Shown here piece after piece: positions 25,395-34,835 of a DNA stretch of 64,000 nucleotides. This DNA is from Granulicella tundricola MP5ACTX9 (GTDB lineage Bacteria; Acidobacteriota; Terriglobia; Terriglobales; Acidobacteriaceae): positions 1,302,001-1,366,000 of the forward strand of contig NC_015064.1 of assembly GCF_000178975.2 (NCBI RefSeq), read 5' to 3'. A program made the translations under genes and the position numbers. Numbering within the stretch: the first letter of the stretch is position 1; every line of letters starts with the position of its first letter. The notes below the pieces were generated by a model, which was not told the DNA's origin, did no database searches, and saw only the letters and a program-made list of their open reading frames with translations.

Positions 25395-27233
25395 TCATTT
25401 GCCTAAGAGGTTGCGGAGGGTTTGGACTGCGGCTTCGACTGGGATGTCGAGGGTTTGGTTTTGGAGGCGGTCCAGGAGCTCTACCTGGCCTTCGGAGAGC
25501 TTTTTGCCTACGGCGATGCGGTAGGGGACTCCGGTGAGGTCGGCGTCTTTGAATTTGACTCCGGCTCGTTCGTCGCGGTCGTCTAGAAGGACATCAAGGC
25601 CTGCGGCTGCGAGGTCGGCGGCGATCTTTTCGCCGGCTTCTACGAGCGCGGGCTCCTTGATGTTGGTGACCGTGACGATGACCTGGAAGGGTGCGATCGA
25701 GGCGGGTAGGGCGTAGGCTTCGCCGCCATTTTTGGCGGCGCTGGTTTCTATGGCGGCGGTGAGGATGCGCTCTACGCCGATGCCGTAGCTGCCCATGATG
25801 GGGGTGACTTCCTTGCCGTCGCGGTTGAGGACGGTGGCTCCCATGGACTTCGAGTACTTGTAGCCGAGCTTGAAGATGTGGCCGATCTCGACGGCTTTGC
25901 CGAGGCGCAGGGGCAGGTTGCCGATGGGGTCGAGTTCGCCTTCGAGGATGTTGCGGAGGTCGGCTGTAAGGGTGGGGGTGAAGTCGCGGCCGGGGGTGAT
26001 GTTGCGGAAGTGATAGTCGAGCTTGTTGGCTCCGCCGACGAGGTTGGCGCGGCCTTCGAGACCCTTGTCCATGACGACGATGGTCTTGAGACCTTCGGAG
26101 GCGTTCTCGCGGGAGACGCCCTTGAGCTTATCGAGAGGCTTGCCGGAGTTGAGGCCGTTGAGGGAGCCGTGGGTCATGACCTCCGCGATGCCGACGGGGC
26201 CGAGGAAGCCGGCGGGGCCGCCGATGAAGAGCTGCAGCTCTTCGGGGAGCATGGGGCGGAGCTCGGTGGTGCCTGCCAGGGCGTTGAGCTTGGTCTCGTT
26301 GACGAAGTGGTCTCCGCGGAGGAAGGCGACGACGGGGCGGAGGGGCTCTGTGGTGCCGGGCTGGGCGGTGCGGGTGCCCATGAAGGCGACGCACTTGATG
26401 TCCTGCGAGGCGTGGATGCCGAAGAAGGCGGTGACGTCGGAGATGGCTCCGAGGCCGGGGGTGAGGACGAGTTCGGGGAGACCGTCGCCGGTGGGTTCCA
26501 GATCGATGACGGGTGTGAGGGCGCTGGTGGCCTTCTCCAGGTTGGCTGCGTAGCCGCTGGTTGAGCTGGCGATGAGGTCTTCGCCGGCGTCGGTGTAGAC
26601 CATAAACTCCTGCGACTGGGAGCCGCCCATGGCTCCGGAGTCGGCTTCCACGGCGACGTACTCCAAGCCGCAGCGGTCGAAGATGCGGCGGTAGGCTGCG
26701 TCGTGGAGGTTGTAGGAGAGGTCGAGGCCGGCCTCGTCGATATCGAAGGAGTAGCTGTCCTTCATGATGAACTGGCGGACGCGCAGGAGGCCAGATTTGG
26801 GGCGGGGTTCGTCGCGAAACTTGGTCTGGATCTGGTACCAGATCTGGGGGAGCTGCTTGTAGGAGCGGAGCTCGGAGCGGGCGATGGTGGTCATGACCTC
26901 TTCATGGGTCATGCCGAGGCAGAGCTCTGCTCCCTTGCGGTCTTTGAGGCGGAACATGTTGTCGCCCATGCCGGTCCAGCGGCCGGACTCTTCCCAGACC
27001 TCGCGCGGATGGATGGTGGGGAGGAGGAACTCCTGGCCGATGGTGTCCATCTCCTGGCGGATGATGGCGACGATCTTGTTGACCGAACGCTGGCCGAGGA
27101 AGAGGTAGGAGTAGATGCCGGCGCCGAGCTGGCGGACGTAGCCGGCGCGGAGCAGGAGCTTGTGGCTTGCGACTTCGGCGTCGGAGGGAGCTTCACGGAG
27201 GGTGGGAATGAAGAGTTTGGACCAGCGGTGCAT
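25395..27233 (-). CDS. proS: Prolyl-tRNA synthetase, bacterial type
   Basis: Charges tRNA-Pro in the cytoplasm. The 612-residue length and layout fit the bacterial (ProS type 1) form: class II motif 1 region ([16 protein letters not shown]), motif 2 ([26 protein letters not shown]), an inserted editing domain of about 170 residues ([43 protein letters not shown]), motif 3 ([12 protein letters not shown]) and an anticodon-binding domain ([40 protein letters not shown]). Start [14 protein letters not shown] is typical. It is transcribed alone. Confidence 0.97.
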   Translation of the reverse strand: MHRWSKLFIPTLREAPSDAEVASHKLLLRAGYVRQLGAGIYSYLFLGQRSVNKIVAIIRQEMDTIGQEFLLPTIHPREVWEESGRWTGMGDNMFRLKDRKGAELCLGMTHEEVMTTIARSELRSYKQLPQIWYQIQTKFRDEPRPKSGLLRVRQFIMKDSYSFDIDEAGLDLSYNLHDAAYRRIFDRCGLEYVAVEADSGAMGGSQSQEFMVYTDAGEDLIASSTSGYAANLEKATSALTPVIDLEPTGDGLPELVLTPGLGAISDVTAFFGIHASQDIKCVAFMGTRTAQPGTTEPLRPVVAFLRGDHFVNETKLNALAGTTELRPMLPEELQLFIGGPAGFLGPVGIAEVMTHGSLNGLNSGKPLDKLKGVSRENASEGLKTIVVMDKGLEGRANLVGGANKLDYHFRNITPGRDFTPTLTADLRNILEGELDPIGNLPLRLGKAVEIGHIFKLGYKYSKSMGATVLNRDGKEVTPIMGSYGIGVERILTAAIETSAAKNGGEAYALPASIAPFQVIVTVTNIKEPALVEAGEKIAADLAAAGLDVLLDDRDERAGVKFKDADLTGVPYRIAVGKKLSEGQVELLDRLQNQTLDIPVEAAVQTLRNLLGK

Positions 27234-27506
27234 GGCGTTCGAATAACCTTCCGGCTGCGCGTTGGGTGGCGTCAGCGATGTGAGTCCATTCTACCGGCAC
27301 GAAGCGACAGGCCGATTGGATGTGTGGTGTATCCGGCTGGTAAACGAGGGATGAACGGGTCTGTTTGCCACGCGACAGACTCTTTTGGTTACAAACGATA
27401 CTTTTGCAACATCAGCCTCGCCAGCAAGTTGAAGCGATTGATACCTGCGTAGCCGCTTTGATGGGTGCGCTCGAAAGAAGCCGATCCTTTGCAGGTTGAA
27501 AGCGCG

Positions 27507-28217
27507 ATGATGAACAATCCGGGGCGGCCACGCAATTTGATTCTTGCGCGTATGCCGGAGGAACAGTTCGCCGCAATCGCCCGCTCGTTGGTTCCATGTG
27601 ATATGCCTTCGGGGATGAAGCTGGCGGAGCCAAACCAGCCGGTGAAGCACATTTATTTCCCCGTCAGTGGTCTGATCTCGATCGATGCGCTGACCGCGAA
27701 GGGCGAGTCGGTTGAGGTTGGGGTCGTGGGGCGCGAAGGCTTCTCCGGGATGAGTGGTTTGCTGGGCGAGCCGCAGATGGCGCACTCGGTGATCATCCAG
27801 GGGGCCGGTGCGGGGCTCAGGATCCGGACGCAGATTCTGCGGGACGAGTTTCTGAAGGGCGGGGTCTTCGCCGATCTGGTGCATCAGTTTCTCTACCTTC
27901 AGTTTGTGCAGACTTCGCAGTCGGCGCTGTGTAATCGGCTGCATCCGGTGGATGCGCGGATGGCTCGGTGGATGCTGACGGCAAGCGACCGGATTGAATC
28001 GAGCACACTGAACCTGACGCAGGAGTTTCTGGCGCAGATGCTGGGCTCTCGGCGGTCTACGGTGACGGTGGCGGCGGGAGAGTTGCAGCGGCAGGGGCTG
28101 ATCGATTACACGCGGGGGCGGATCAAGATTCTGGATCGCGCGGGGATGGAATCGGTAGCGTGCGAGTGCTACCAGATTGTGCGGTCGGCGTATGTGCGGG
28201 TGCTGGGCGCCTACTAG
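27507..28217 (+). CDS. Crp/Fnr family transcriptional regulator
   Basis: A 236-residue regulator from the ATG at 27507; a GTG at 27465 would add 14 residues and neither start has a strong ribosome-binding site. The N-terminal half is a cyclic-nucleotide-binding fold (KHIYFPVSGLISID; VEVGVVGREGFSGMSGLLG), and the C-terminus is a winged helix (LTQEFLAQMLGSRRSTVTVAAGELQRQGLIDYTRGRIKIL). There is no N-terminal cysteine cluster, so it is not an Fnr-type iron-sulfur sensor, and the cAMP-contact pattern of Crp is not obvious; the signal is unknown. It is 74 bases before aroC. This subgroup (VGREGF motif) is common in Acidobacteria and Proteobacteria. Confidence 0.85.
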   Translation: MMNNPGRPRNLILARMPEEQFAAIARSLVPCDMPSGMKLAEPNQPVKHIYFPVSGLISIDALTAKGESVEVGVVGREGFSGMSGLLGEPQMAHSVIIQGAGAGLRIRTQILRDEFLKGGVFADLVHQFLYLQFVQTSQSALCNRLHPVDARMARWMLTASDRIESSTLNLTQEFLAQMLGSRRSTVTVAAGELQRQGLIDYTRGRIKILDRAGMESVACECYQIVRSAYVRVLGAY

Positions 28218-28291
28218 GGTTCGCGTGAGGCTTGCGGTTGATACAATCGTGGTTTGCGCCGGTTGTTTTGTGCGGCGCACGACGAGGGTGG

Positions 28292-29488
28292 ATGCTTAGG
28301 TTTTCGACAGCAGGAGAGAGTCACGGAGAGGCGCTGGTTGCGCTGGTAAGCGGGTTGCCGGCAGGGGTGCCGGTGGATCAGGTGCGGCTCGACCGGGAGC
28401 TTTGGCGGCGGCAGCAGGGCTATGGACGCGGCGGGCGCATGCGGATTGAGAAGGATACCGCACATATATTGAGTGGGGTTCGGCACGGCAAGACGATCGG
28501 CGCACCGGTGGCGATGACGCTGGCGAACGTCGACTGGAAGAACTGGGAAGAGATCCTGCCTGTCGATACTGGCGATGCGACGAAGCATAAGGCTGTGGCT
28601 AGTCCGAGGCCTGGGCATGCGGATCTTGCCGGTGCGCTGAAGTACGACTTCCCGGATGCGCGGTATGTGTTGGAACGGGCTAGCGCACGCGAGAGTGCGG
28701 CGCGGGTGGCCTGCGGGGCGCTGGCAAAGATGCTGCTGGGGGAGCTCGGGATCCTGGTGGGGAGCCATGTGGTGCGCGTTGGCGGCGAGGAGCTTGGGCG
28801 GGATGCTGCGTGGGCTGAGATTGCGGCCTCCAATGCCAAGGACGAGATTTTTTTGAACTGCGTGGACGCTGAGGCCGAGGCCCGGATGAAGGGCGAGGTG
28901 GATAAGGCGCTCAGGACCGGCGATACGATCGGCGGAGTGTTTGAAGTCGTCGTGCATGGTCTGCCTCCGGGTGTGGGGACGCATGTGAACTGGGATGAGC
29001 GCATGGACGGGCTGCTCGCGCAGGCTGTCATGAGTCTGCAGGCGGTGAAGGCTGTCGAGCTTGGGCGTGGTGTGACTGCTGCTGAATCGCTGGGTTCGAC
29101 GGTGCATGATGCCATCTCTTATGAGCAGGGCGATGCGGAGCCTGAAGACGGCGGCGCGAAGTTCACGAAGTTTACGCGCGAGAAGAACAACGCCGGCGGG
29201 ATTGAGGGTGGGATCTCGAACGGTGAAGATGTCGTCGTGCGTGGCTATCTGAAGCCGATCTCGACCTTGCGGAGGCCGCTGGCGAGCGTGAGCTTTGAGA
29301 CCCGGGAGGCGACCAAGGCGGCGTACGAGCGGAGCGATGTGTGTGTCGTTCCGGCGGCTGGAGTTGCGGCTGAGGCGATGGTCGCCTTGACGATTGCGCG
29401 GCTGGTGATCGATAAGTTTGGCGGCGATTCGCTGGGCGAGTTGAAGCGGAACTATGCGGGATATTGCGAGCAGATACGACGGTTTTAA
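28292..29488 (+). CDS. aroC: Chorismate synthase
   Basis: Converts EPSP to chorismate, the last shikimate-pathway step, with reduced FMN. The 398-residue protein starts at ATG 28292 just after GAGGGTGG; the frame is open to 28232 but nothing supports an earlier start. Signatures seen are TAGESHG, QQGYGRGGRMRIEKD, GVRHGKTIGAPV, PRPGHADLAGALKYD, RASARESAARVA, GIEGGISNGEDV and KPISTLRRPL. It is followed after 32 bases by def, probably in one transcript. aroB lies 11 kb away, so the shikimate genes are scattered. Confidence 0.96.
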   Translation: MLRFSTAGESHGEALVALVSGLPAGVPVDQVRLDRELWRRQQGYGRGGRMRIEKDTAHILSGVRHGKTIGAPVAMTLANVDWKNWEEILPVDTGDATKHKAVASPRPGHADLAGALKYDFPDARYVLERASARESAARVACGALAKMLLGELGILVGSHVVRVGGEELGRDAAWAEIAASNAKDEIFLNCVDAEAEARMKGEVDKALRTGDTIGGVFEVVVHGLPPGVGTHVNWDERMDGLLAQAVMSLQAVKAVELGRGVTAAESLGSTVHDAISYEQGDAEPEDGGAKFTKFTREKNNAGGIEGGISNGEDVVVRGYLKPISTLRRPLASVSFETREATKAAYERSDVCVVPAAGVAAEAMVALTIARLVIDKFGGDSLGELKRNYAGYCEQIRRF

Positions 29489-29520
29489 GCACGACGATTT
29501 TGTAAGTTGGAGAGAGTGAG

Positions 29521-30087
29521 TTGGCTAAGACGGAAGCAAGTGCGGCGAAGAAGGGTGCGGGTAAGAAGAGCGGCGTGAAGCTGCATGCGGTGTTGAAGTG
29601 GCCGGACCCCGTGCTCGCAAAGAAGGGCGTTGAGGTGACGGCGTTCGACGACCGTCTGAAGACGCTGGTGGACGAGATGTTCGAGAGCATGTACGAGGCG
29701 CAGGGGATCGGGCTGGCGGCGCCGCAGATTGGTATCTCGGAGCGCATCACCGTCATCGACGTCAGCTTCAAGAAGAATCCCAAGGACAGGCTCGCCCTGA
29801 TCAACCCGGTCATCATCGAGGCGGAAGGGAAGCAGGTGGAGGAAGAAGGCTGTCTGAGCCTGCCGGACATTCGCGAGAAGGTCAGCCGCGCCGGGTGGGT
29901 CAAGGTTAAGGCTCAGGACGTGACGGGGACTTGGTTTGAGGTTGAGGGGGATGAACTGCTGGCTCGGGCATTGCAGCATGAGATCGATCACCTGGATGGT
30001 GTGTTGTTTATCGATCGCATCAGCCGGTTGAAGCGTGAGTTGGTCCTACGCAAGATCAAGAAGATGCAAAAGAACGGCGAATGGTAG
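29521..30087 (+). CDS. def: Peptide deformylase
   Basis: Removes the formyl group from nascent proteins' first methionine. The 188-residue protein begins at TTG 29521, supported by GGAGAGAG just upstream. The three metal-site motifs are complete: GIGLAAPQ, EGCLSLP and QHEIDHLDG. A Lys/Ala-rich N-terminal extension of about 20 residues (AKTEASAAKKGAGKKSGVK) precedes the usual start of the fold. It lies between aroC and fmt; def and fmt act in the same formyl-methionine cycle and are commonly neighbours, but here 225 bases of repeat DNA separate them. Confidence 0.95.
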   Translation: MAKTEASAAKKGAGKKSGVKLHAVLKWPDPVLAKKGVEVTAFDDRLKTLVDEMFESMYEAQGIGLAAPQIGISERITVIDVSFKKNPKDRLALINPVIIEAEGKQVEEEGCLSLPDIREKVSRAGWVKVKAQDVTGTWFEVEGDELLARALQHEIDHLDGVLFIDRISRLKRELVLRKIKKMQKNGEW

Positions 30088-30169
30088 CACTTCGTGCCGT
30101 ATTGGACCGCTTTGCGGTGTGCGGTATGGGCTGGTTTGAAAGGGTTTGCTTTCCGGAAGGATAGTTGAG

Positions 30170-30283
30170 AACAGGCAACAGCAACGGCAACTACGGAGAT
30201 TCTCCGCTTCGCGCAGAATGACGGCAAGAACAGGCAACAACAACAGCCGCTACTGAGGTTCTTCGCTGCGCTCAGAATGACGG
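30170..30283. repeat. Two further copies of the GCAAC/AGAATGACG composite repeat
   Basis: Copies at about 30170-30225 and 30226-30283 are in tandem between def and fmt. Each has a GAACAGGCAACA leader with CAACR units, CTACGGAG or CTACTGAG, a short hairpin bounded by TTCT and AGAA, then TGACGG. The layout equals that at 25161-25313, including the tandem pairing. Confidence 0.75.
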
Positions 30284-30312
30284 TCGAGGAAATAGATAGG
30301 CCGGAGGTTGGG

Positions 30313-31254
30313 ATGAAGCTGGTATTTTGTGGGACTCCGGAGTTTGCGGTGGGAACGCTTGAGGCGGTGATCGAGGCGGGGCATCAGGTTGCTCTGGTGG
30401 TCTCGCAGCCGGACCGTGCTGCTGGGCGCGGGATGACGTTGCAGGTGGGTGCAGTGAAGGCTGCGGCTTTGCGGCTGGGCTTGCCCGTGGTGCAGCCGGA
30501 GAAGATCAAGAACAACCTGGAGCTACGGGAGCGGCTGGAGGCGATTGCTGCGGAGCCAGGTGGTTTAGACGCGATCCTGGTGGTGGCCTATGGGCGCATC
30601 ATTCCGGACTGGATGCTCGCGCTGCCGAAGCATGGGTGCATCAACCTGCACGGATCGCTGCTGCCGAAGTACAGGGGTGCCGCGCCGATCCAATGGGCGG
30701 TGGCAAAGGGTGAGACGTTGACCGGGGTGACGACGATGCGGCTGGATGCGGGGCTCGATACCGGGCCGATGCTGCTGGCGCAGGTGGAACCGATTGCGCC
30801 GGAGGAGACGGCGGAGGATCTGTTCGAGAGCCTGGCGGAGGTGGGGTCGAAGCTGATGGTGAAGACGCTGGCCGGGTTGGAGGATGGGTCGATCGACCCG
30901 GTCGAGCAGGATCATACGGCGGCTACGCTGGCTCCGATTCTCAAGCGTGAGGATGGGCGAATCGACCTGACCCTGGGCGCAAAGGTGTGTGTGGACCGGT
31001 GGCGTGGGTTTCAGCCCTGGCCCGGGGCGTGGACGTCCTTGCGGGGGAAGAAGCTGATCGTGCAGCGGATGTGCGTGGGTGAGGGAGCATGTGTAGCGGG
31101 TGAGGTTCGCGTGGTTGGGGACAGGATGTTTGTGGGGTGTGGGGAGAGCGAGATTGAGTTGCTGGAGGTTCAGATGGAAGGCAAGAAGAAGATGGCGGCG
31201 GCAGAGTTTCTGCGTGGGTTCCAGGTGAAGACAGGCGAGCGGGTGGGGTCTTGA
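30313..31254 (+). CDS. fmt: Methionyl-tRNA formyltransferase
   Basis: Formylates Met-tRNA for translation initiation. The 313-residue protein starts at ATG 30313, five bases after GGAGG; an open frame from 30277 overlaps the repeat and is rejected. Motifs seen are MKLVFCGTPEFAV, SQPDRAAGRG, AYGRIIPDWML, the folate-site region CINLHGSLLPKYRGAAPIQWA, and GVTTMRLDAGLDTGPML. The C-terminal domain (RWRGFQPWPGAWTSL) is present. Its stop overlaps the TTG start of rsmB (TTGA), so the two are translationally coupled. fmt-rsmB pairing is common in bacteria. Confidence 0.96.
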   Translation: MKLVFCGTPEFAVGTLEAVIEAGHQVALVVSQPDRAAGRGMTLQVGAVKAAALRLGLPVVQPEKIKNNLELRERLEAIAAEPGGLDAILVVAYGRIIPDWMLALPKHGCINLHGSLLPKYRGAAPIQWAVAKGETLTGVTTMRLDAGLDTGPMLLAQVEPIAPEETAEDLFESLAEVGSKLMVKTLAGLEDGSIDPVEQDHTAATLAPILKREDGRIDLTLGAKVCVDRWRGFQPWPGAWTSLRGKKLIVQRMCVGEGACVAGEVRVVGDRMFVGCGESEIELLEVQMEGKKKMAAAEFLRGFQVKTGERVGS

Positions 31255-32630
31255 AGAGCAAAGGCAAGAGTGTGAAGGGTGATCCGTTGGGATTCGATGC
31301 GGCGGCGAAGGTGCTGGCAGCGGGAGGGCGTGTGCCGAAGAAGTTCGCCAAGGCTCGGCCGGTGAGCGCGGGGCCTACGCTGGGTGCGGCGCAGGCGCAG
31401 GCCAAGGTCACCCCTGCCCGGCGTGCGGCCTTTGAGATCCTGATGCTGGTGAAGGCGGGTAAGGGGCACTCCGATGAGCTCCTGCACGGGCAGTGGACGG
31501 ACAAGCTCTCTGAGGCCGATACGAACCTGACGACGGCGCTGGTGATGGGGGTGTTGCGTTGGGAGATCGCGCTGGATGCCCGTCTCAGAACGCTCTTGCA
31601 GCGACCGGACCAGAGGCTAGCGGAGCCTGTAGCCATGGCGCTGCGGCTGGGTGCGTTTCAGTTGCTGCATATGGACCGAATTCCAGCGCACGCGGCGCTG
31701 AGTGAATCGGTGGAGCTTTGCCGTGCGGCCGGCGAGCCTCATGCAACCGGAATGGTGAATGCTGTGCTGCGTAAGGTGGCCGCATTGCCGAAGCCAGGCA
31801 CCAAGGTCTTCGAGACGACGGCTGCCTTCGCCGAGCGGCTGGGACATCCTCTCTGGCTTGTCGAGCGCTGGGTGGAGAACTACGGGCGTGATGCTGCGCT
31901 GAAGATCTGCGAGGCGGATCAGAGTGAGTCGGGTGAGGGTGGCGTGTTCAGCGAGAGAGATGCGGAACTTCCTTCGATCGACGATGGATCACGGCTGGTG
32001 GCGGAGATCGCGGCCAAGGCTCTGCCGCAGGTTGAAGGACGGGCGGCGAGGGTCTGGGACTGCTGTGCGGCACCGGGAGGCAAGACACTTGTGCTCGCTA
32101 AGAGAGCTGAAGGCGCGGAGGTGCTCGCGACCGACGTAAGCACCAAGCGCATGGGCCAGATGGAGTCTCGTCTGAAGCGCTTCAAGTATGCCAAGGGTGT
32201 GACCTGCGAGGTTGCGGATGCGGCCAAGCTGCCGAAGGACATGGGCACGTTCGACCTGGTCCTTTGCGATGTGCCTTGTACGGGGACAGGAACGCTGGGG
32301 CGGAATCCGGAGATTCGCGAGCGGCTGAAGGTCGAGGAGCTGGTGCGTCAGTCGCAGCGGCAGAGGGAGATCTTGGCGGCTGCACTGGGGCGGGTGGCCC
32401 TGGGGGGGCGGCTGGTGTACTCAACCTGCTCGCTGGAGCCGGAGGAGAATGAGCGGGTGGTGGAGGCGGTGATCGGGAGTGCATGGCGGGTGGTGCCGAT
32501 TGAGGAGATGGGCGTCACAGGGCTCGCAGTGGAGATGCACTCCATGGCACAGGACGGTGCGTTGAGGACGCTGCCGGGTGTGCATGGATGTGACGGGTTT
32601 TACGCTGTGGTGCTGGAGCGGACAGCGTAA
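31251..32630 (+). CDS. rsmB: 16S rRNA (cytosine-C5) methyltransferase, RsmB type, with a short pre-SAM region
   Basis: Methylates 16S rRNA at C967 in E. coli. The 459-residue protein uses TTG 31251, overlapping fmt. A Lys-rich leader of about 50 residues precedes a NusB-like RNA-binding domain (ARRAAFEILMLVKAG; GVLRWEIALDARLRTLL; HMDRIPAHAALSESVELCRA). The catalytic domain has WDCCAAPGGKT for SAM, DVPCTGTGTLGRNPEIR with the release Cys, and YSTCSLEPEENERVV with the nucleophile Cys. Between the NusB-like domain and the SAM motif the usual segment with an RVN-type motif is missing, replaced by about 25 mainly acidic residues (SESGEGGVFSERDAELPSID). Catalysis looks intact, but RNA recognition could differ. 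Confidence 0.9.
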   Translation: MKSKGKSVKGDPLGFDAAAKVLAAGGRVPKKFAKARPVSAGPTLGAAQAQAKVTPARRAAFEILMLVKAGKGHSDELLHGQWTDKLSEADTNLTTALVMGVLRWEIALDARLRTLLQRPDQRLAEPVAMALRLGAFQLLHMDRIPAHAALSESVELCRAAGEPHATGMVNAVLRKVAALPKPGTKVFETTAAFAERLGHPLWLVERWVENYGRDAALKICEADQSESGEGGVFSERDAELPSIDDGSRLVAEIAAKALPQVEGRAARVWDCCAAPGGKTLVLAKRAEGAEVLATDVSTKRMGQMESRLKRFKYAKGVTCEVADAAKLPKDMGTFDLVLCDVPCTGTGTLGRNPEIRERLKVEELVRQSQRQREILAAALGRVALGGRLVYSTCSLEPEENERVVEAVIGSAWRVVPIEEMGVTGLAVEMHSMAQDGALRTLPGVHGCDGFYAVVLERTA

Positions 32631-32647
32631 CGCGGATAGAACCAGTG

Positions 32648-33481
32648 CTAGATGGGGGATGGGGCGGGTGTTGTTGCGTCTGCCGACGTGTCGGCGGGGT
32701 GGGCTACGGTGACCTTGATGTTGTCGGAGTGGGTGATGCGGTGGCCAGGGGCGGGGTACTGGCTGACGATGACGGCACTGGTGCTGACCGGTGGTGGCGC
32801 GATAACCGTGGGGGGGATGGCGGGGTCGGCGGTGGTGTCTAGAGGTTCTGGCGGCGGGATGGTGCTGGGGTCGACCGAGCTGGCGATGTGGAGGCCTGCG
32901 GTGGCCAGGCGGGTATTAGCGGCCGAGATGGTAAGTCCGACGATGGCGGGCATGACGTAAGCCTGCGCGGGTGCGTCGGTCTCCGGCGCGGCTACGAGGA
33001 TGCTGACGTGCGGCCCGAAGACGCCGCCGGAGTTGGCAGGTGGAGACTGTGCCAGGACTGTGCCTTCGGGGCCCGGTGCGGGGAGATGGCTGGTCCCGCC
33101 GAGGTCGAGCTGAAGGCGTTTCAGCACCAGGGCAGCGGGCCGCTCGGTCTGGCCGGTCACGTCCGGGATGGAGACCTGCTGGCCGCCGAGGGATTCTGTC
33201 ACGCGGACCTGCCAGCCGCGGCGGACGAGTGAGCCGGGGGCAGGGGACTGGGAGAGGACGTGGTTGGGTGGGATGGCGGCGGAGTAGAAGCGGTTCTCGA
33301 CGGAGAGGTTGAGACCCAGCTTGCGGGCGGCTTCCGCGGCGTCCTGGTCGGAGAGCCCGGAGAGGCTGGGGACATCGACCTCACGGCCATGGATGGCGAG
33401 GCGCATGGAAGAGAAGGCGGCGAAGAGCGTCACCACGAACATGAGCATGCCGCCGAGGATGATGTAAAGGATGCGCTTCAT
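32648..33481 (-). CDS. Membrane-anchored PASTA-domain protein
   Basis: A 277-residue protein with an N-terminal membrane anchor (ILYIILGGMLMFVVTLFAAF) and three PASTA domains outside the cytoplasm: residues ~35-98 (VDVPSLSGLSDQDAAEAARKLGL...VLSQSPAPGSLV), ~103-165 (VSIPDVTGQTERPAALVLKRLQL...VLAQSPPANS) and ~170-262 (YVMPAIVGLTISAANTRLATAGL...IVSQYPAPGHRI), the last with a Pro-rich insert. PASTA domains usually sit on Ser/Thr kinases or PBPs and bind muropeptides; here there is no kinase or enzymatic domain. It is convergent with rsmB, with 17 bases between. It may bind cell wall near the synthase made by mrcB, but that is a guess. Confidence 0.85.
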   Translation of the reverse strand: MKRILYIILGGMLMFVVTLFAAFSSMRLAIHGREVDVPSLSGLSDQDAAEAARKLGLNLSVENRFYSAAIPPNHVLSQSPAPGSLVRRGWQVRVTESLGGQQVSIPDVTGQTERPAALVLKRLQLDLGGTSHLPAPGPEGTVLAQSPPANSGGVFGPHVSILVAAPETDAPAQAYVMPAIVGLTISAANTRLATAGLHIASSVDPSTIPPPEPLDTTADPAIPPTVIAPPPVSTSAVIVSQYPAPGHRITHSDNIKVTVAHPADTSADATTPAPSPI

Positions 33482-33598
33482 TGCTTGGATAGGATACAGG
33501 GTGGGTCACGCGTCCGGCATAACATCCACCCTGCTCGGCCCATTCGAGCGTTCAGCACCTTGGGATGAAGAAGGCGAACGGTCAGCTATCTAACATCA

Positions 33599-34777
33599 TC
33601 ACCGCCTCTTCTTCTTTCCCTTCTTCTCATCCTCCGCCACCGGCCTCGCCAACTGTTCCCCCGCCGTACTCCCCGGGGCCCCCATCCGCCGCACGATATT
33701 CCCTTCCAGCCGATACGCCTTCGTAACCGTCTTCCCCGGAACCATCGCCCCCGTAGCCACATCCGGAACCACCGCCGGAGCGTCCGCACTCAGCACCTTG
33801 TAGCTATAGGAAGGAAGCTCCATCGCCGCAATCGGCGTCTTCCCATACGCATCCTTCATCTTGCCGATCGTCACCGGCAGATACCCCTCAATATTCTTAT
33901 CCCGGAACGCCGTCTCATACCGATGATGCGTCATGCTCCACGTAAACACCCGCACCTGGTCGAAGTCATACGGCAGCCCTGCCTTGTAAGGACTAGAAAC
34001 CGTCACATACTCCGGAATGTCCTTCTGGTCGGTCGGCGCGCCTTCATCATGCACCGTCGTCAGGATGTAAGCCCCCACAAACCGCTGCCCCTCGGAGTAC
34101 CGCGTCAGCGAGTCCGGCGCATCCACATCGATCATCCGTGAAAAGATCCACCCCGTATGACCCTGCGAGTCCGTCACCAGCCACCAGTCCTCCATCGCCG
34201 GAGGTGCAGGAGCCTCAGCCGCCACAATCTCCGCTACCCCACCCTTACGAGCGGCATTCGTCCCGGAAGCCTGCGGAATCGCCTTCTGCGCCTTGGCCGC
34301 CGTCATCTGCGTCACGGCCTTCACCAGCGTGGCGCGCTTCAGCATCTTGAGCTTCTCGCCCTCGGCCAGCAGGTAGAACTTTTCGGCGTCGCGCCCCGGC
34401 TTCACATGCAGATAAACGGTGTCGCGCACCACCGCCGAAGCCACCGCCGGATCGTTCTTATGCTCTTCCTTCAGCGCGTCGAACTCGTCCGCCACCTCCG
34501 GCGTCGCCACCGCCTTCTCCTCGATCCACCCGATCGCGCCCTTATCCGTCTGCACCTTCACAAAGTGCCGCGCGTGGTCCAGCACCTTCAACCGGTCGCC
34601 GTTGCCCACCTGCGCCGTCCGGTTGGACACCGCCGCCACCCGGTCCCGCAGATACCCCTGCTTGGACGTGACGAACACATAATGCTCATTCGGCTTCTCG
34701 TGAAAACGAGAGCACCCCGCCAGCAGCAAACCGCCCGCCAGCCCAAAACTCAAAGAAAATAATCGTATCGGCGTCAA
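33599..34777 (-). CDS. SH3-domain lipoprotein
   Basis: A 392-residue predicted lipoprotein from TTG 34777, which follows AAGGGAT and gives the signal MTPIRLFSLSFGLAGGLLLAGC; the lipobox LLAGC marks lipidation. An ATG at 34888 would overlap the preceding gene and bury the signal. At least two bacterial SH3-like segments are visible: HYVFVTSKQGYLRDRVAAVSNRTAQVGNGDRLKVLDHARHFVKV and a later one with VYLHVKPGRDAEKFYLLAEGEKL...TGWIFSRMID. The C-terminal half has no family I recognise and ends in a very basic KKGKKKRR tail. Likely cell-envelope location. It lies 58 bases downstream of the propeller lipoprotein and may share its transcript. Confidence 0.75.
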   Translation of the reverse strand: MTPIRLFSLSFGLAGGLLLAGCSRFHEKPNEHYVFVTSKQGYLRDRVAAVSNRTAQVGNGDRLKVLDHARHFVKVQTDKGAIGWIEEKAVATPEVADEFDALKEEHKNDPAVASAVVRDTVYLHVKPGRDAEKFYLLAEGEKLKMLKRATLVKAVTQMTAAKAQKAIPQASGTNAARKGGVAEIVAAEAPAPPAMEDWWLVTDSQGHTGWIFSRMIDVDAPDSLTRYSEGQRFVGAYILTTVHDEGAPTDQKDIPEYVTVSSPYKAGLPYDFDQVRVFTWSMTHHRYETAFRDKNIEGYLPVTIGKMKDAYGKTPIAAMELPSYSYKVLSADAPAVVPDVATGAMVPGKTVTKAYRLEGNIVRRMGAPGSTAGEQLARPVAEDEKKGKKKRR

Positions 34778-34835
34778 TGTCTTATCCCTTGCGAGAGTAC
34801 CACCCGCCCTCAACCGGTACGATGCTCCCCACCTC

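Noticed and set aside
25161..30283. CRISPR array
   Set aside because: The repeated units are degenerate, occur in pairs and lack regular spacers or cas genes.
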